This document shows positions 52,798 to 62,299 of a DNA stretch of 64,000 nt, piece by piece (the stretch's first letter is position 1; each line of letters begins with the position of its first letter). The DNA lies in assembly GCF_001590605.1 (NCBI RefSeq), contig NZ_CP014504.1:4588001-4652000 (forward strand). Reading direction: 5' to 3'. The notes beneath the pieces were generated by a model, which was not told the DNA's origin, did no database searches, and worked only from the letters and a program-made list of their open reading frames with translations. A program made the position numbers and the translations under genes. Source of the DNA: Pedobacter cryoconitis (GTDB lineage: Bacteria > Bacteroidota > Bacteroidia > Sphingobacteriales > Sphingobacteriaceae).

Positions 52798-54156
52798 TTG
52801 GATTTTAAAGATTTTAATTTTAACCCTGATTTATTAGAGGGTTTATTAGCAATGGGTTTCAGAAATGCAACCCCCATACAACAGGAAGCGATTCCCCTTA
52901 TCTTAGCAAAAAAAGACTTGATAGCGTGTGCCCAGACGGGAACAGGTAAAACAGGTGCTTATTTGCTGCCGGTCATGAATATGATCAGTCAGACGGAGAA
53001 CCGACATAACAATACCCTTATCCTTGCCCCGACACGTGAACTTGCGCAGCAAATTGATTTGCAGGTTGAAGCACTTTCTTATTTCACAAATATCAGCTCA
53101 CTGACCGTTTATGGTGGTGGAGATGGTATTGCTTACGAGCAACAGAAAAGGAGCATGCGTGAAGGAGTTGATATTATCATTGCTACACCGGGAAGGCTTA
53201 TTTCTCATCTTTCTTCAGGTTTACTGAAGCTGGATCAGTTACAGCATCTTGTTTTGGATGAGGCAGACAGAATGCTCGACATGGGTTTCTATGATGATAT
53301 TATGCGCATTGTAAGTTTCCTTCCGGAAAAAAGACAAACTGTATTGTTCTCTGCAACAATGCCTCCTAAAATAAGAAAGCTCGCGGGCACTTTATTGAAG
53401 GACCCTGAGCAGATCAGCATTGCAATCTCTAAACCAGCAGCAGGAATCAATCAGCAGGCTTATATCGTACATGATAGTCAAAAGGTAAAATTACTGACTG
53501 AGCTGATGAAAAATGTTGATTTCCCTAGTATTTTGATTTTTGCTTCCACCAAAGAAAAAGTTAAAAACCTGGGTAAAGTTTTCCGTGGCCTTGGATTTAA
53601 AGCAGAAGCTTTCCACTCCGATCTTGGACAAAAGGAAAGAGAAGCTATCTTATCAGAATTTAAGAATAAACGTGTTCCGGTATTGATTGGTACCGATGTA
53701 CTTTCCAGAGGGATAGATGTAGAAGGGATTTCATTGGTGATCAATTTTGATGTACCACATGATCCTGAAGATTATATTCACCGGATTGGCCGTACAGCGA
53801 GAGCTGCGACTACGGGCACAGCCATTACCTTAGTGAACGATAAGGATAAACGTAAGTTCGCGAACATTGAAAAGCTGATTGATAAAACTATTGAGAGAAT
53901 GCCTCTACCTGAACATTTAGGGGAAGCACCAGTAGAAACTGCAGCAACTTCGTCTTCAAGACCTGAACATAACAGAGACAGAAAAGCCCCTCAGCGTAAG
54001 TTCTGGAAAAAGAAACCTAAAACTGAAGGTTCTGCTGCAAAAAGTGAAGGAACTGCTGCAAAAACTGAAGGTTCCTCTTCAAAGCCTGAAGGTGTCGCAT
54101 CCAAAGCAGCAGGTGCAGAACCCAAAACAGCAGGTGCAGCTCCAAAAGCTGAATAA
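52798..54156 (+). CDS. DEAD-box RNA helicase
   Basis: ATP-dependent RNA helicase of 452 residues. The Q motif is FRNATPIQQEAIP, motif I AQTGTGKT (45-52), motif II DEAD (VLDEADRMLDMGF), motif III SAT, and motif VI HRIGRTARA. The last ~65 residues are a Lys/Glu/Ala-rich tail with repeated KTEG-type units, likely for RNA binding. The start is TTG at 52798: a stop codon in the same frame at 52783 and no ATG between make this the only start giving the complete Q motif. A terminator follows at 54205. Confidence 0.95.
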   Translation: MDFKDFNFNPDLLEGLLAMGFRNATPIQQEAIPLILAKKDLIACAQTGTGKTGAYLLPVMNMISQTENRHNNTLILAPTRELAQQIDLQVEALSYFTNISSLTVYGGGDGIAYEQQKRSMREGVDIIIATPGRLISHLSSGLLKLDQLQHLVLDEADRMLDMGFYDDIMRIVSFLPEKRQTVLFSATMPPKIRKLAGTLLKDPEQISIAISKPAAGINQQAYIVHDSQKVKLLTELMKNVDFPSILIFASTKEKVKNLGKVFRGLGFKAEAFHSDLGQKEREAILSEFKNKRVPVLIGTDVLSRGIDVEGISLVINFDVPHDPEDYIHRIGRTARAATTGTAITLVNDKDKRKFANIEKLIDKTIERMPLPEHLGEAPVETAATSSSRPEHNRDRKAPQRKFWKKKPKTEGSAAKSEGTAAKTEGSSSKPEGVASKAAGAEPKTAGAAPKAE

Positions 54157-54204
54157 TATAAAAACTGTTTATGCTTATTTTGTAAACTTTAAGCAGTTCT
54201 AAGG

Positions 54205-54236
54205 CAGGAGCAATTTTTATTGCTCCTGTTTTTTTT
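54205..54236 (+). terminator. Terminator after the DEAD-box helicase
   Basis: CAGGAGCAAT and ATTGCTCCTG form a 10-bp stem with a 4-base loop, followed by eight T. Confidence 0.93.
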
Positions 54237-54243
54237 ATCTTTA
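54236..54243 (+). promoter_or_regulatory. -7-like box, 5 nt before the rarA start codon
   Basis: TATCTTTA matches TAnnTTTG at 7 of 8 positions and ends 5 nt before the ATG at 54249. It begins at the last T of the preceding terminator. Confidence 0.4.
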
Positions 54244-54248
54244 CATTT

Positions 54249-55529
54249 ATGCAAAACCTTCCTCCATTAGCAGAGCGCATGCGTCCGCAGAATCTGGACG
54301 AATATGTTGGACAACAACATTTGGTAGGACCGGATGCTGTTTTACGCAAAGCGATACAGAGTGGTCAGCTTCCTTCAATGATCTTCTGGGGCCCTCCGGG
54401 AGTCGGAAAAACAACATTGGCCTATATCATTTCTCAAACGCTTGACCGCCCTTTTTTTAACCTGAGTGCAATCAATTCGGGGGTTAAAGATATCCGCGAG
54501 GTTATTGATAAGGCAGCATTATTAAAAGATAGTTTTCTGGGTTTGCCGCTCTTATTTATTGATGAGATTCACAGGTTCAGTAAATCACAGCAGGATAGCT
54601 TACTGGGCGCCGTAGAACGTGGCCTGGTTACTTTAATTGGTGCGACAACAGAAAACCCTTCCTTTGAGGTGATCTCCGCTTTACTGTCCCGCTGCCAGGT
54701 CTATATTCTGAAGTCTCTGGATGAAGATGAACTTTCTGGTTTATTGCAGACAGCCATCAGGGAAGATGTGACGCTGAAAGAAAAGAAAATTACCATCAAA
54801 GAGCACGAGGCTTTAATTCGATTATCTGGTGGTGATGCCAGGAAATTATTAAATGTTCTCGAAATTGCGGTAAACGGTATTGGTGGTGATGTCATTGTGC
54901 TCACTAATGAAAATGTATTGAAACATGCGCAGCAGAACCTTGCTTTATATGATAAGGCGGGCGAGCAGCATTATGATATTATCTCTGCCTTTATCAAATC
55001 AATCAGGGGAAGTGATCCAAATGCCGCGGTTTATTGGCTGGCCAGAATGATTGAAGGTGGTGAGGATCCGCTATTTATTGCCAGACGTTTGCTTATCCTC
55101 GCTTCTGAGGATATTGGAAATGCTAATCCGAACGCTTTATTATTAGCAAATAATTGTTTTCAGGCGGTCAATGTGATCGGTTATCCTGAAGCCCGGATTA
55201 TTCTCTCACAGGCGGTAACTTATTTGGCTTCATCAGTCAAAAGTAATGCAGCATACGAGGCGATTAATAAAGCGCAACAATTAGTTAAACAAACTGGTAA
55301 TTTACCTGTTCCGCTACACATCAGAAATGCACCGACTAAATTGATGAAAAACATAGGTTATGGAAAAGACTATAAATATTCTCATGGTTATGAAGGTAAC
55401 TTCGCTGCACAGGAATACTTGCCCGATTTAATTAGCGGAACTAAATTATATGATCCTGGTCATAACCCGGCAGAAGATAAACTCCGCGAAAAGTTAAAGC
55501 AGAACTGGAAAGATAAATACGATTACTAG
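54249..55529 (+). CDS. rarA: Replication-associated recombination protein A (RarA/MgsA)
   Basis: AAA+ ATPase of 426 residues acting at stalled replication forks, related to the clamp-loader family. Walker A is WGPPGVGKTTLAY near 39-51, Walker B LLFIDEIHRFSKSQQD near 97-112, sensor 1 GATTENPSFEV, and SGGDARKLLNVLE the sensor 2 region. The C-terminal half with the IKSIRGSDPNAAVYWLARMI block is the RarA-specific tetramerisation domain. N-terminal PLAERMRPQNLDEYVGQ is typical. A -7-like box lies 5 bases before the ATG. Confidence 0.96.
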   Translation: MQNLPPLAERMRPQNLDEYVGQQHLVGPDAVLRKAIQSGQLPSMIFWGPPGVGKTTLAYIISQTLDRPFFNLSAINSGVKDIREVIDKAALLKDSFLGLPLLFIDEIHRFSKSQQDSLLGAVERGLVTLIGATTENPSFEVISALLSRCQVYILKSLDEDELSGLLQTAIREDVTLKEKKITIKEHEALIRLSGGDARKLLNVLEIAVNGIGGDVIVLTNENVLKHAQQNLALYDKAGEQHYDIISAFIKSIRGSDPNAAVYWLARMIEGGEDPLFIARRLLILASEDIGNANPNALLLANNCFQAVNVIGYPEARIILSQAVTYLASSVKSNAAYEAINKAQQLVKQTGNLPVPLHIRNAPTKLMKNIGYGKDYKYSHGYEGNFAAQEYLPDLISGTKLYDPGHNPAEDKLREKLKQNWKDKYDY

Positions 55530-55629
55530 CCTCAGCAGTGATTAAACATTTGTGCCAGTTAATTACCTTTTTTAAAACAAATTGTACAGAATTGTAGTCA
55601 ATCTCAATATTTTCATACAATCTCCTATT

Positions 55630-55660
55630 GGGTATACCTGATCTCCTATCAGCTATACCC
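55630..55660. other. Imperfect 13-bp inverted repeat before the OmpA gene
   Basis: GGGTATACCTGAT and ATCAGCTATACCC (one mismatch) flank CTCCT. No T-run follows, so a simple terminator is unlikely. The rest of the 234-bp gap before the OmpA gene holds nothing I recognise. Confidence 0.4.
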
Positions 55661-55763
55661 GGAAATTTAGACAAAATCTCTGTCTTATGACAAGAAATCA
55701 CAAAAAACTTACAATTGGCATTACCTTTGATTAAATGCCTTTATAAACAAATAAATTATTATC

Positions 55764-56444
55764 ATGATTACTTCGAAATTTAAAATAGCTGCATTCAGCA
55801 TCGCCTTATCCTTAACCGCAATGGGTTTTCAAGGATGTGACAGTTTAACAAAAACACAAAAAGGAGCTGGTATTGGTGCTGCTGCTGGTGGTGTTTTGGG
55901 TGCTATTATTGGCAAGAAAGCAGGTAATACAGCAATTGGTGCTATTTTAGGAGGTGCAATCGGTGGTACTGCTGGTGGATTCATCGGAAAACGTATGGAT
56001 AAACAAGCAGCTGAAATTCAGAATGCAATTCCAAATGCAGAAGTAGTACGTGAAGGTGAGGGTATTATCGTGAAATTTGATAGCGGTATCTTATTTGATT
56101 TTGATAGTGCAAACTTAAAAGCACAAGCAAAAGATAACGTAAAATCATTAGCCGGATCACTGTCAAAATATCCTGACACTGAAATTAAAGTTATTGGCCA
56201 TACAGATAATAAAGGTACTGAAGCTTATAACATGAGCCTTTCAGAAAGAAGAGCAGCAGCTGTTAAAGCTTATGCAGTTACACAAGGTGTGCCATCATCA
56301 CGTTTAACTACGGTAGGTAAAGGTTTCTCTGAGCCAATTGCAGACAATGCAACTGATGCTGGAAGAACTGCTAACCGCAGAGTTGAGATTGTGATTGTAG
56401 CAAATGATCAATTGAAAAAACAAGCGCAACAAGCTAACAACTAA
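55764..56444 (+). CDS. OmpA-family lipoprotein with glycine-zipper domain
   Basis: Outer-membrane lipoprotein of 226 residues. The lipobox GFQGC gives acylated Cys25. A glycine-zipper segment (GAGIGAAAGGVLGAIIGKKAG, within about 34-78) may insert into membrane. The C-terminal OmpA-like domain (about 95-215) binds peptidoglycan: FDSGILFDFDSANL, GHTDNKGTEAYNMSLSERRA and GRTANRRVEI. It tethers the outer membrane to the wall. A strong terminator follows. Confidence 0.95.
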   Translation: MITSKFKIAAFSIALSLTAMGFQGCDSLTKTQKGAGIGAAAGGVLGAIIGKKAGNTAIGAILGGAIGGTAGGFIGKRMDKQAAEIQNAIPNAEVVREGEGIIVKFDSGILFDFDSANLKAQAKDNVKSLAGSLSKYPDTEIKVIGHTDNKGTEAYNMSLSERRAAAVKAYAVTQGVPSSRLTTVGKGFSEPIADNATDAGRTANRRVEIVIVANDQLKKQAQQANN

Positions 56445-56476
56445 AAATATTAAGATCTACCTATTTTAATAAATAG

Positions 56477-56509
56477 AAAAAGCCGGAGTAATTATACTCC
56501 GGCTTTTTT
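56477..56509. terminator. Bidirectional terminator after the OmpA gene
   Basis: AAAAAGCCGGAGTA and TACTCCGGCTTTTT form a 14-bp stem with an ATTA loop, between convergent genes. Confidence 0.93.
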
Positions 56510-56534
56510 GTAGAGATAGATTTTTTATCCTGTC

Positions 56535-56879
56535 TTATTGATAGATATCTTCGAAATAATGAATGGCCAGAGATTTTAAAAGCAATTCCTGCTCCATCAT
56601 GGCAAATGAAGGAACTTGTTTGACCAACTTCCAATGTGGCCATCCGTCCTGATCCAAGCCTTCAAGCTCATAAAATCCCATTTCACTCATTAAACGGCAG
56701 GTGGCGATATGCATCAGCTCTTCTTTTTGACGTTTGCTATACTTACCTGGCCCCTTACCCAATTCCTGAACACCTATCAAAAACAACATTACCTTTAAAT
56801 CAGGTATATCTGAATCAAATTCTTCAGCAATCTTTTGCTGTAGAACTTTCCATTTTGCGTGAATTTCTGCGGGTTTCAT
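56535..56879 (-). CDS. Hypothetical protein, 114 residues
   Basis: Cytosolic, soluble, mostly helical protein with no signal or membrane segment. It contains PDLKVMLFLIGVQELGKGPG, KRQKEELMHIATCRLMSEMG and a tryptophan pair in DQDGWPHWKLVKQVP. I recognise no domain. The ATG at 56879 is chosen over a TTG at 56885, which is inside a TATCTTTG promoter box. The length and composition suggest a real conserved small protein; the strong promoter box supports expression. Confidence 0.8.
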   Translation of the reverse strand: MKPAEIHAKWKVLQQKIAEEFDSDIPDLKVMLFLIGVQELGKGPGKYSKRQKEELMHIATCRLMSEMGFYELEGLDQDGWPHWKLVKQVPSFAMMEQELLLKSLAIHYFEDIYQ

Positions 56880-56882
56880 ATA

Positions 56883-56890
56883 CAAAGATA
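56883..56890 (-). promoter_or_regulatory. TAnnTTTG -7 box, 3 nt before the hypothetical gene
   Basis: TATCTTTG on the minus strand is followed by TAT and then the ATG at 56879, again predicting a leaderless mRNA. Confidence 0.55.
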
Positions 56891-57012
56891 AAAAATATAA
56901 GAGCCTGCCTCCTATTTATTGAATAAATACAAAGGGTTAAATGGTTTATGACAATATTATTAAAACATCGATTTCTGGATTGACTAATTTAGCTGCTCAA
57001 ATAGCGTAATTG

Positions 57013-58029
57013 ATGACTAAAGTAATCTCGACTGGCCTGATGGCCTATGGCATGTCCGGCAAAATATTTCACAGCCCTTTTCTGACTGCACATCCAGGGT
57101 TTAAACTCCATGCGGTGACAGAACGTAATCAAAAAAATGCAGAGAAAGATTTTGCAGGGATCATCAGTTATGACAGTATTGAAGAATTACTAAACGATAA
57201 AGAGATCGAACTGATTGTCGTCAATACGCCTAATAATACACATTATGATTATGCCATACAGGCCTTAAATGCGGGCAAGCATATCTTGGTGGAAAAGCCG
57301 TTTGCAGCAACTTCTGCAGAAGCTATTGAAATATTTGAATTAGCTGAAACCCTGGATAAGAAAGTATTTGTTTACCAGAACCGCAGGTGGGACAGTGATT
57401 TCGTAGCCGTAAAAAACATAATTAAGAGTAATAAGCTAGGTAAACTCTCGGAAGTTCACTTCAGATTTGATAGGTATAAGGCAAGCATCGGCGTAAAAAG
57501 CTTTAAAGAAGAACCGGTTGCAGCCAGTGGTTTACCATATGATCTGGGACCACATTTAATAGATCAGGCCATCAGTCTTTTTGGCAAACCGTTATCATTT
57601 CATAAGATATCAGGCAGAAACAGGAAAAACACAAAGGTTGATGATTTCTTTTCCATCCATTTGAGCTATCCGGATAGTTTAAATGTTTTTGTACATGCCA
57701 ATATGATGGTTACTGATATCCAGCCTTCTTTTGTTTTACACGGGGAAAGTGGAAGTTTTATTAAAGAACGGGCAGATGTACAGGAAGAACAATTGTTAAA
57801 GGGAATTAAGCCTAATGAGCCTGGTTTTGGAATTGAAGCCAAAGGAAAAGAAGCAGTATTCACTTTAATCAGTGAAAATGGAGAAAGGACTAAACGCCTG
57901 GTTCCTTCCAAGCCTGCCAGTTATATCTCTTTATTTGAAGCGGTATATCAATCCCTGGTTAATAAAGAGCCTTATCCAATACGCGAAGAGGATATCCTGG
58001 TACAACTTCAAATCCTGGAAGCAGAATAA
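57013..58029 (+). CDS. Gfo/Idh/MocA family oxidoreductase
   Basis: NAD(P)-dependent sugar-type dehydrogenase of 338 residues. The N-terminal Rossmann segment (VISTGLMAYGMSGKIFHSPF, with Gly replaced partly by Ala) is followed by VVNTPNNTHYDYAIQALNAG and the signature HILVEKPFAAT. The C-terminal substrate domain contains LPYDLGPHLIDQAI. The substrate is not predictable. An in-frame TTG one codon upstream (57010) is not needed. The stop overlaps the ATG of the peptidase gene by one base, indicating translational coupling. Confidence 0.92.
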   Translation: MTKVISTGLMAYGMSGKIFHSPFLTAHPGFKLHAVTERNQKNAEKDFAGIISYDSIEELLNDKEIELIVVNTPNNTHYDYAIQALNAGKHILVEKPFAATSAEAIEIFELAETLDKKVFVYQNRRWDSDFVAVKNIIKSNKLGKLSEVHFRFDRYKASIGVKSFKEEPVAASGLPYDLGPHLIDQAISLFGKPLSFHKISGRNRKNTKVDDFFSIHLSYPDSLNVFVHANMMVTDIQPSFVLHGESGSFIKERADVQEEQLLKGIKPNEPGFGIEAKGKEAVFTLISENGERTKRLVPSKPASYISLFEAVYQSLVNKEPYPIREEDILVQLQILEAE

Positions 58030-58808
58030 TGACGCCATATCTGATCTTACTCGCCGCATTTATAGTTGCCTTGTATTTCATCTTCCGCAATAAAAAATCT
58101 AAACAGACTGCTCAAAATAAGATGACTGAAACTGACCGGCAACTGTTGTTGAGCCATGTAGCTTATTATCAGCACCTGGACCAGAACAACCGGTTAAAGT
58201 TTGAGCAAATGCTTCTGGACTTTTTAAGTTATGTCCGGGTAGAAGGCATTGATCTTGTCCCTGATGCCACAGACCGTTTATTAATTGCATCAAGCGCAAT
58301 TATTCCAGTGTTTGGGTTTGGCCAATGGAAGTATCAGAATCTCCATGCTGTAATTTTATATCCTGATACTTTTAATAAAGACTTTCAATTTGAGGGTGGT
58401 GACCGGAATATTCTGGGAATGGTTGGGACAGGTTATATGAATGGACAAATGATCTTGTCGCGCTCTGCGCTATTGGAAGGGTTTTCTATCAATGCGGATA
58501 AGGAAAACACGGCTATTCATGAGTTTGTACACTTACTTGACAAATCGGATGGGGCAACAGACGGCATCCCTGAAAACCTGATGCCGCATCAGTATATTAT
58601 TCCATGGGTAAAGATGATTCACCAGGAAATCAGTAAAATCGAAGCTGGAAAATCAGATATCAATCCTTATGCGGTGACAAATGAAGCTGAATTCCTTGCA
58701 GTGGTCTCAGAATATTTCTTTGAAAAGCCAGCGCAATTCAAAGAGAAACATCCTGAGCTATATCAGATTCTTGCAGCAACTTTCTCGCAAGATCCGGTAA
58801 AGAAATAA
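58029..58808 (+). CDS. mtfA: Zinc-dependent peptidase, MtfA family (M90)
   Basis: Membrane-anchored zinc peptidase of 259 residues. An N-terminal hydrophobic segment (1-18) is followed by the MtfA domain with H164-EFV-H168 as the zinc site and Glu in EAEFLAVVSEYFFEKP as probable third ligand. In E. coli, MtfA interacts with the repressor Mlc, but no Mlc is visible here, so the role in this host is open. It is coupled to the Gfo/Idh gene by a one-base overlap. A short hairpin (58813-58834) follows. Confidence 0.9.
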   Translation: MTPYLILLAAFIVALYFIFRNKKSKQTAQNKMTETDRQLLLSHVAYYQHLDQNNRLKFEQMLLDFLSYVRVEGIDLVPDATDRLLIASSAIIPVFGFGQWKYQNLHAVILYPDTFNKDFQFEGGDRNILGMVGTGYMNGQMILSRSALLEGFSINADKENTAIHEFVHLLDKSDGATDGIPENLMPHQYIIPWVKMIHQEISKIEAGKSDINPYAVTNEAEFLAVVSEYFFEKPAQFKEKHPELYQILAATFSQDPVKK

Positions 58809-58812
58809 ATGG

Positions 58813-58834
58813 AGAACCTGCCTTCGCAGGTTCT
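58813..58834. terminator. Short hairpin between convergent genes
   Basis: AGAACCTGC and GCAGGTTCT form a 9-bp stem with a CTTC loop. The T-run is weak. Confidence 0.55.
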
Positions 58835-58843
58835 TGTAACTGA

Positions 58844-59833
58844 CTATAATCCGCCCAATAAGGCGACTGTAAATTCTGTAGGCACTTCCAGGTGAGGAAT
58901 GTGGCCACTACCATCAAATTCAATCAGCTTAGCGTTCGGTATCCTTGCTGCAATTTGTTTCCCCAGTAGTTTATATTGTCCATGAAGCGCTTGCTGCTGA
59001 GGGCTTAATAAGCCTTTGCCCACAATTGTTTTGTCTTCTTTACCAATAAAAAGAACTGTTGGAACAGTGATATTCTGGAATTCATAAACAACAGGCTGTT
59101 CGTATATCATGGTAAAGGTCATCGCTGCTACTTTTGCCCAGCGTGCATAATCCGAGCTGAATGTCACTCCCGCAGCAATCCTGACCAATTCATCATATTC
59201 TGGTTTCCATACGGTGAAGTAGGAGCTTTGATAGTATTTTTTGATACTTTCTGCTGTAGCTTTCAGCTCTGTTTTATATTGTTCTTCTGTTGTTGCATAA
59301 GGGACAAAGGCACGGTAATCTTCCAGCCCGATCGGGTTTTCCAATAAAAGTTTTTCTGTAGTCTGCGGGTACATCAGCGCAAATCTGGTGGCTAACATCC
59401 CACCCATAGAATGGCCAAGAATATTTGCTTTCTGAATCCCTAGCGTATCTAATAATGCTTTATTCCAGCGTGCCAGCTGATGAAAGCTGTAATGAATAAA
59501 TGGTTTAGAAGATTTCCCAAATCCGATCTGATCTGGCACAACAACTCTGAATCCTCTGCTGGTTAAAGCCTTAATCACATTAGTCCAGTAGTATCCGCCA
59601 AAGTTTTTACCATGAAATAAAACTACAGTTCTGCCATTTGCATTTTGCAAGGGTGCGATATCCATATAGGCCATCTTGATATCTTGCCCTTCGGTATGGA
59701 TGGGAAAGTATTTTACCGGATAAGCGTATTTTACATTTTCTAAGGTAATAGACAGTGTATCTGCCTGTTGCGCAGATGCGGATAAAGACAAACAAAATAA
59801 AAGGATTGCTGGTAGCAGTAGTTTTTTGAACAT
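58844..59833 (-). CDS. Exported alpha/beta hydrolase
   Basis: Periplasmic hydrolase of 329 residues with a signal peptide (LLLPAILLFCLSLSASAQ). The nucleophile elbow is GHSMGG with Ser142, the oxyanion-hole region is LFHGKNFGGYYW, the acidic residue is likely in FIGKEDKTI, and the catalytic His is in GSGHIPHLE near the end. Ester, lactone or haloalkane-type substrates are possible; none is indicated. It is transcribed alone, and the upstream gap holds the terminator of the receptor gene. Confidence 0.92.
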   Translation of the reverse strand: MFKKLLLPAILLFCLSLSASAQQADTLSITLENVKYAYPVKYFPIHTEGQDIKMAYMDIAPLQNANGRTVVLFHGKNFGGYYWTNVIKALTSRGFRVVVPDQIGFGKSSKPFIHYSFHQLARWNKALLDTLGIQKANILGHSMGGMLATRFALMYPQTTEKLLLENPIGLEDYRAFVPYATTEEQYKTELKATAESIKKYYQSSYFTVWKPEYDELVRIAAGVTFSSDYARWAKVAAMTFTMIYEQPVVYEFQNITVPTVLFIGKEDKTIVGKGLLSPQQQALHGQYKLLGKQIAARIPNAKLIEFDGSGHIPHLEVPTEFTVALLGGL

Positions 59834-59905
59834 ATGATCTCAATCGTTTAGTACCTACAAACAAAGCAGGAAGCTGAAAGTTCTAAAACTAACGATTATT
59901 TTACA

Positions 59906-59941
59906 AGAAAACCCCGTTCCTTAACAGGAATCGGGGTTTCG
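59906..59941 (-). terminator. Terminator after the TonB-dependent receptor
   Basis: AAACCCCG pairs with CGGGGTTT, with a further TCC/GGA pairing inside, and the minus strand runs into T-rich sequence. Confidence 0.75.
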
Positions 59942-59980
59942 TTACAAACGTGTGTGTGTTTATTTGTGGTGTGTGATGTG

Positions 59981-62299
59981 CTATTTTTTCAATGTAAATG
60001 GAAGAGTTACACCAAAGGTGACACTGCGGCCCATGTTATAAATACCCAAAGTTGGATCTTCATCACTTAGTCTTCCTGGTTTAAAACGGCTCAAATGATC
60101 ATAATAAGCTTTGTTCAATAAGTTCTTACCAGCTACGTAAATTGTGATATCCTGGTTTTTGCTTAGTTTCAAAGTTGTTCCGATTGATGCGTTTAATAAA
60201 GTATAACCTGAGGTTGATTGCTCAAAACTATCAATCTTGGTTTGCTTAAAGTAGTTATCAATTCCTACAGAAACATAAGAATGAGAAGTACCTGCAAGAG
60301 TTGGTTCAAAACGCAATTCGTTATGTAAAGTAGCCGCAGGAATAAATGGAAGTGATTGTTTAGTGGTACGGTTTGTTGCCCTGGTATAAGAGAATCCATT
60401 CTCAAAGTGGATAAAACTAACCGGGTGTAACGTTAACGATGCTTCTACTCCACGTAAAAAGGCATTATTCTGTACAAAGTTATAAACAGGGAAATCTCTG
60501 CCATCTACAGTCTTAGTTGTGCCGTCTGTATTGTAATAAATGTAATCATTAATAAAGTTAGCAAAACCTCCCAGGCTTGCGCTTACGTACTGATTCTGAT
60601 AGTCAAAAGAAGCATCAAACTGGTAACTCTGCTCTGGCTTAAGGTTTGGATTACCCACTTCGTAACGGAATACACCTTCATGTACACCATTTGAGGCTAA
60701 TTCTGCAATATTCGGTGCTCTGAAAGCGCTACCGGCATTCGCTTTAAAACTAAAAGCTTCATTAAATTCATGTGTATAACCTAATGCACCGGTAATATGA
60801 GAGAATTTATTGCTGAATGCAGGGTAATTTGAGTCGCCACTAAATTCTTTACCTGTCATTTTTCTATAGTCAAAACGAATACCTGCATTAAAGGTATCCT
60901 CATCCCATGTTTTTTTAACAAAAGCAAAACCACCGAACGCCTGCGTATCGAAATCAGGAATTAATTGCTCGCTGCCTGCTGTATTTAAACTATGAATATA
61001 TTCTCCGGAAACACCAACAACTGGTGCCCAGCCATTCACTTCTTTAAATGAATATTTAAGGTCATAACTGTAAGTGTAACTGTTCAGGAATAAATCAGGG
61101 CCTGCATCAGCTTCTCCAAGTTCTCTGCGCAAATTGTGCTGATAACCTAAAGTAGCTTTCAAACTTCCTTCTCCTAAAAGAATATTACTGTTTAACGCGA
61201 TTTTATAATGACGCACATCCTGTTTAGGATAAGCCAGCGTTCTATCTTTATTTTGTGCATCAGAAAAAGGATTGTTATCGTCATCCACTAATTGCCCCGC
61301 ATCATTCCTTTTAGGATCATAAAAGCCAATATTGGTACGGAAAACAGAAGCGTCTAAATGAGCATATCCCCATTTCTTGTTCAGGCCAACCTGTCCTTCA
61401 AAGTTCGTTTCGTTGAAACCTGAGTTAGGGACATATTCGGTAGGTGTTTTATAAGAATATGCATTTTTATAAGATCCGCGTGCTTTGTAGATGAATCCGT
61501 TTTCATTTCCCTGCAGCATTAATGAATTGCCGGTCATTCCATTATTGGTAGAATAATTAGTCAGGAATTCACCTCTTAAAGTACCCTCAGGAGCAGGTAA
61601 TCCATCCAGAATATTAATCACCCCACCCAGGGCATCCGAACCATACATTAAACTTGCCGGGCCTCTTAAAACTTCTACACGGTCTGCACTGTACTGATCG
61701 ATTTCAATTCCATGCTCGTCTCCCCATTGTTGTCCTTGCTGTTTAACACCGTTGCTCAAAGTAACGACACGGTTGTAACTCAAGCCACGGATCACTGGTT
61801 TTGAAATTGCCGGCCCCGTGGTGATTTGAGATACTCCAGGTACACGTGAAATTGCATCAATCAGATTTGTAGATGGGTGGTATAACAAATCCGATTTACT
61901 TACTGTAGTGACAGAAGTCGAGTTTTTACGGTTATCAGAGCTGGATGCTGAACCGGTAATCACCACTTCTCTGCCTTCGATAACACTTGGCTCTAAAGCG
62001 AATTCAAGGTTTCCGGGATTAGAAAAATCAACTGATTGTGTAATTGTTCTATAGCCAATATAACTAATCTGAACAAGGAAACGACCATGTGCAGGTGCAT
62101 TTTTGAAGGTAAATTCTCCATTTTGGTTGGTAATTGCCGAAGTACGCAGATCTGGAATAGTAATAGAAGCGCCTGGCAATGGTGTTTTAGTCTGAGCGTC
62201 GATAATTTTGCCTTTAAATTCAGCTATATCAGCCGCGAATGTGCTGGTGAAAATAAAAGCTGATAGTAGTACAACTAGAAATAGGTGTATCTTTTTCAT
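59981..62299 (-). CDS. TonB-dependent outer-membrane receptor
   Basis: Ligand-gated outer-membrane transporter of 772 residues. A signal peptide (LFLVVLLSAFIFTSTFAA) is followed by a carboxypeptidase regulatory-like domain at ~26-110 (FKGKIIDAQTKTPLPGASI), then a plug at ~120-235 (STNLIDAISRVPGVSQITTG, VEVLRGPASLMYGSDALGGV) and a 22-strand-type barrel. The C-terminus ends with GRSVTFGVTLPFTLKK. Of the CirA/BtuB type rather than SusC. The small His/Cys-rich protein upstream suggests a metal or metal-complex ligand, but this is inference. Confidence 0.94.
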   Translation of the reverse strand: MKKIHLFLVVLLSAFIFTSTFAADIAEFKGKIIDAQTKTPLPGASITIPDLRTSAITNQNGEFTFKNAPAHGRFLVQISYIGYRTITQSVDFSNPGNLEFALEPSVIEGREVVITGSASSSDNRKNSTSVTTVSKSDLLYHPSTNLIDAISRVPGVSQITTGPAISKPVIRGLSYNRVVTLSNGVKQQGQQWGDEHGIEIDQYSADRVEVLRGPASLMYGSDALGGVINILDGLPAPEGTLRGEFLTNYSTNNGMTGNSLMLQGNENGFIYKARGSYKNAYSYKTPTEYVPNSGFNETNFEGQVGLNKKWGYAHLDASVFRTNIGFYDPKRNDAGQLVDDDNNPFSDAQNKDRTLAYPKQDVRHYKIALNSNILLGEGSLKATLGYQHNLRRELGEADAGPDLFLNSYTYSYDLKYSFKEVNGWAPVVGVSGEYIHSLNTAGSEQLIPDFDTQAFGGFAFVKKTWDEDTFNAGIRFDYRKMTGKEFSGDSNYPAFSNKFSHITGALGYTHEFNEAFSFKANAGSAFRAPNIAELASNGVHEGVFRYEVGNPNLKPEQSYQFDASFDYQNQYVSASLGGFANFINDYIYYNTDGTTKTVDGRDFPVYNFVQNNAFLRGVEASLTLHPVSFIHFENGFSYTRATNRTTKQSLPFIPAATLHNELRFEPTLAGTSHSYVSVGIDNYFKQTKIDSFEQSTSGYTLLNASIGTTLKLSKNQDITIYVAGKNLLNKAYYDHLSRFKPGRLSDEDPTLGIYNMGRSVTFGVTLPFTLKK

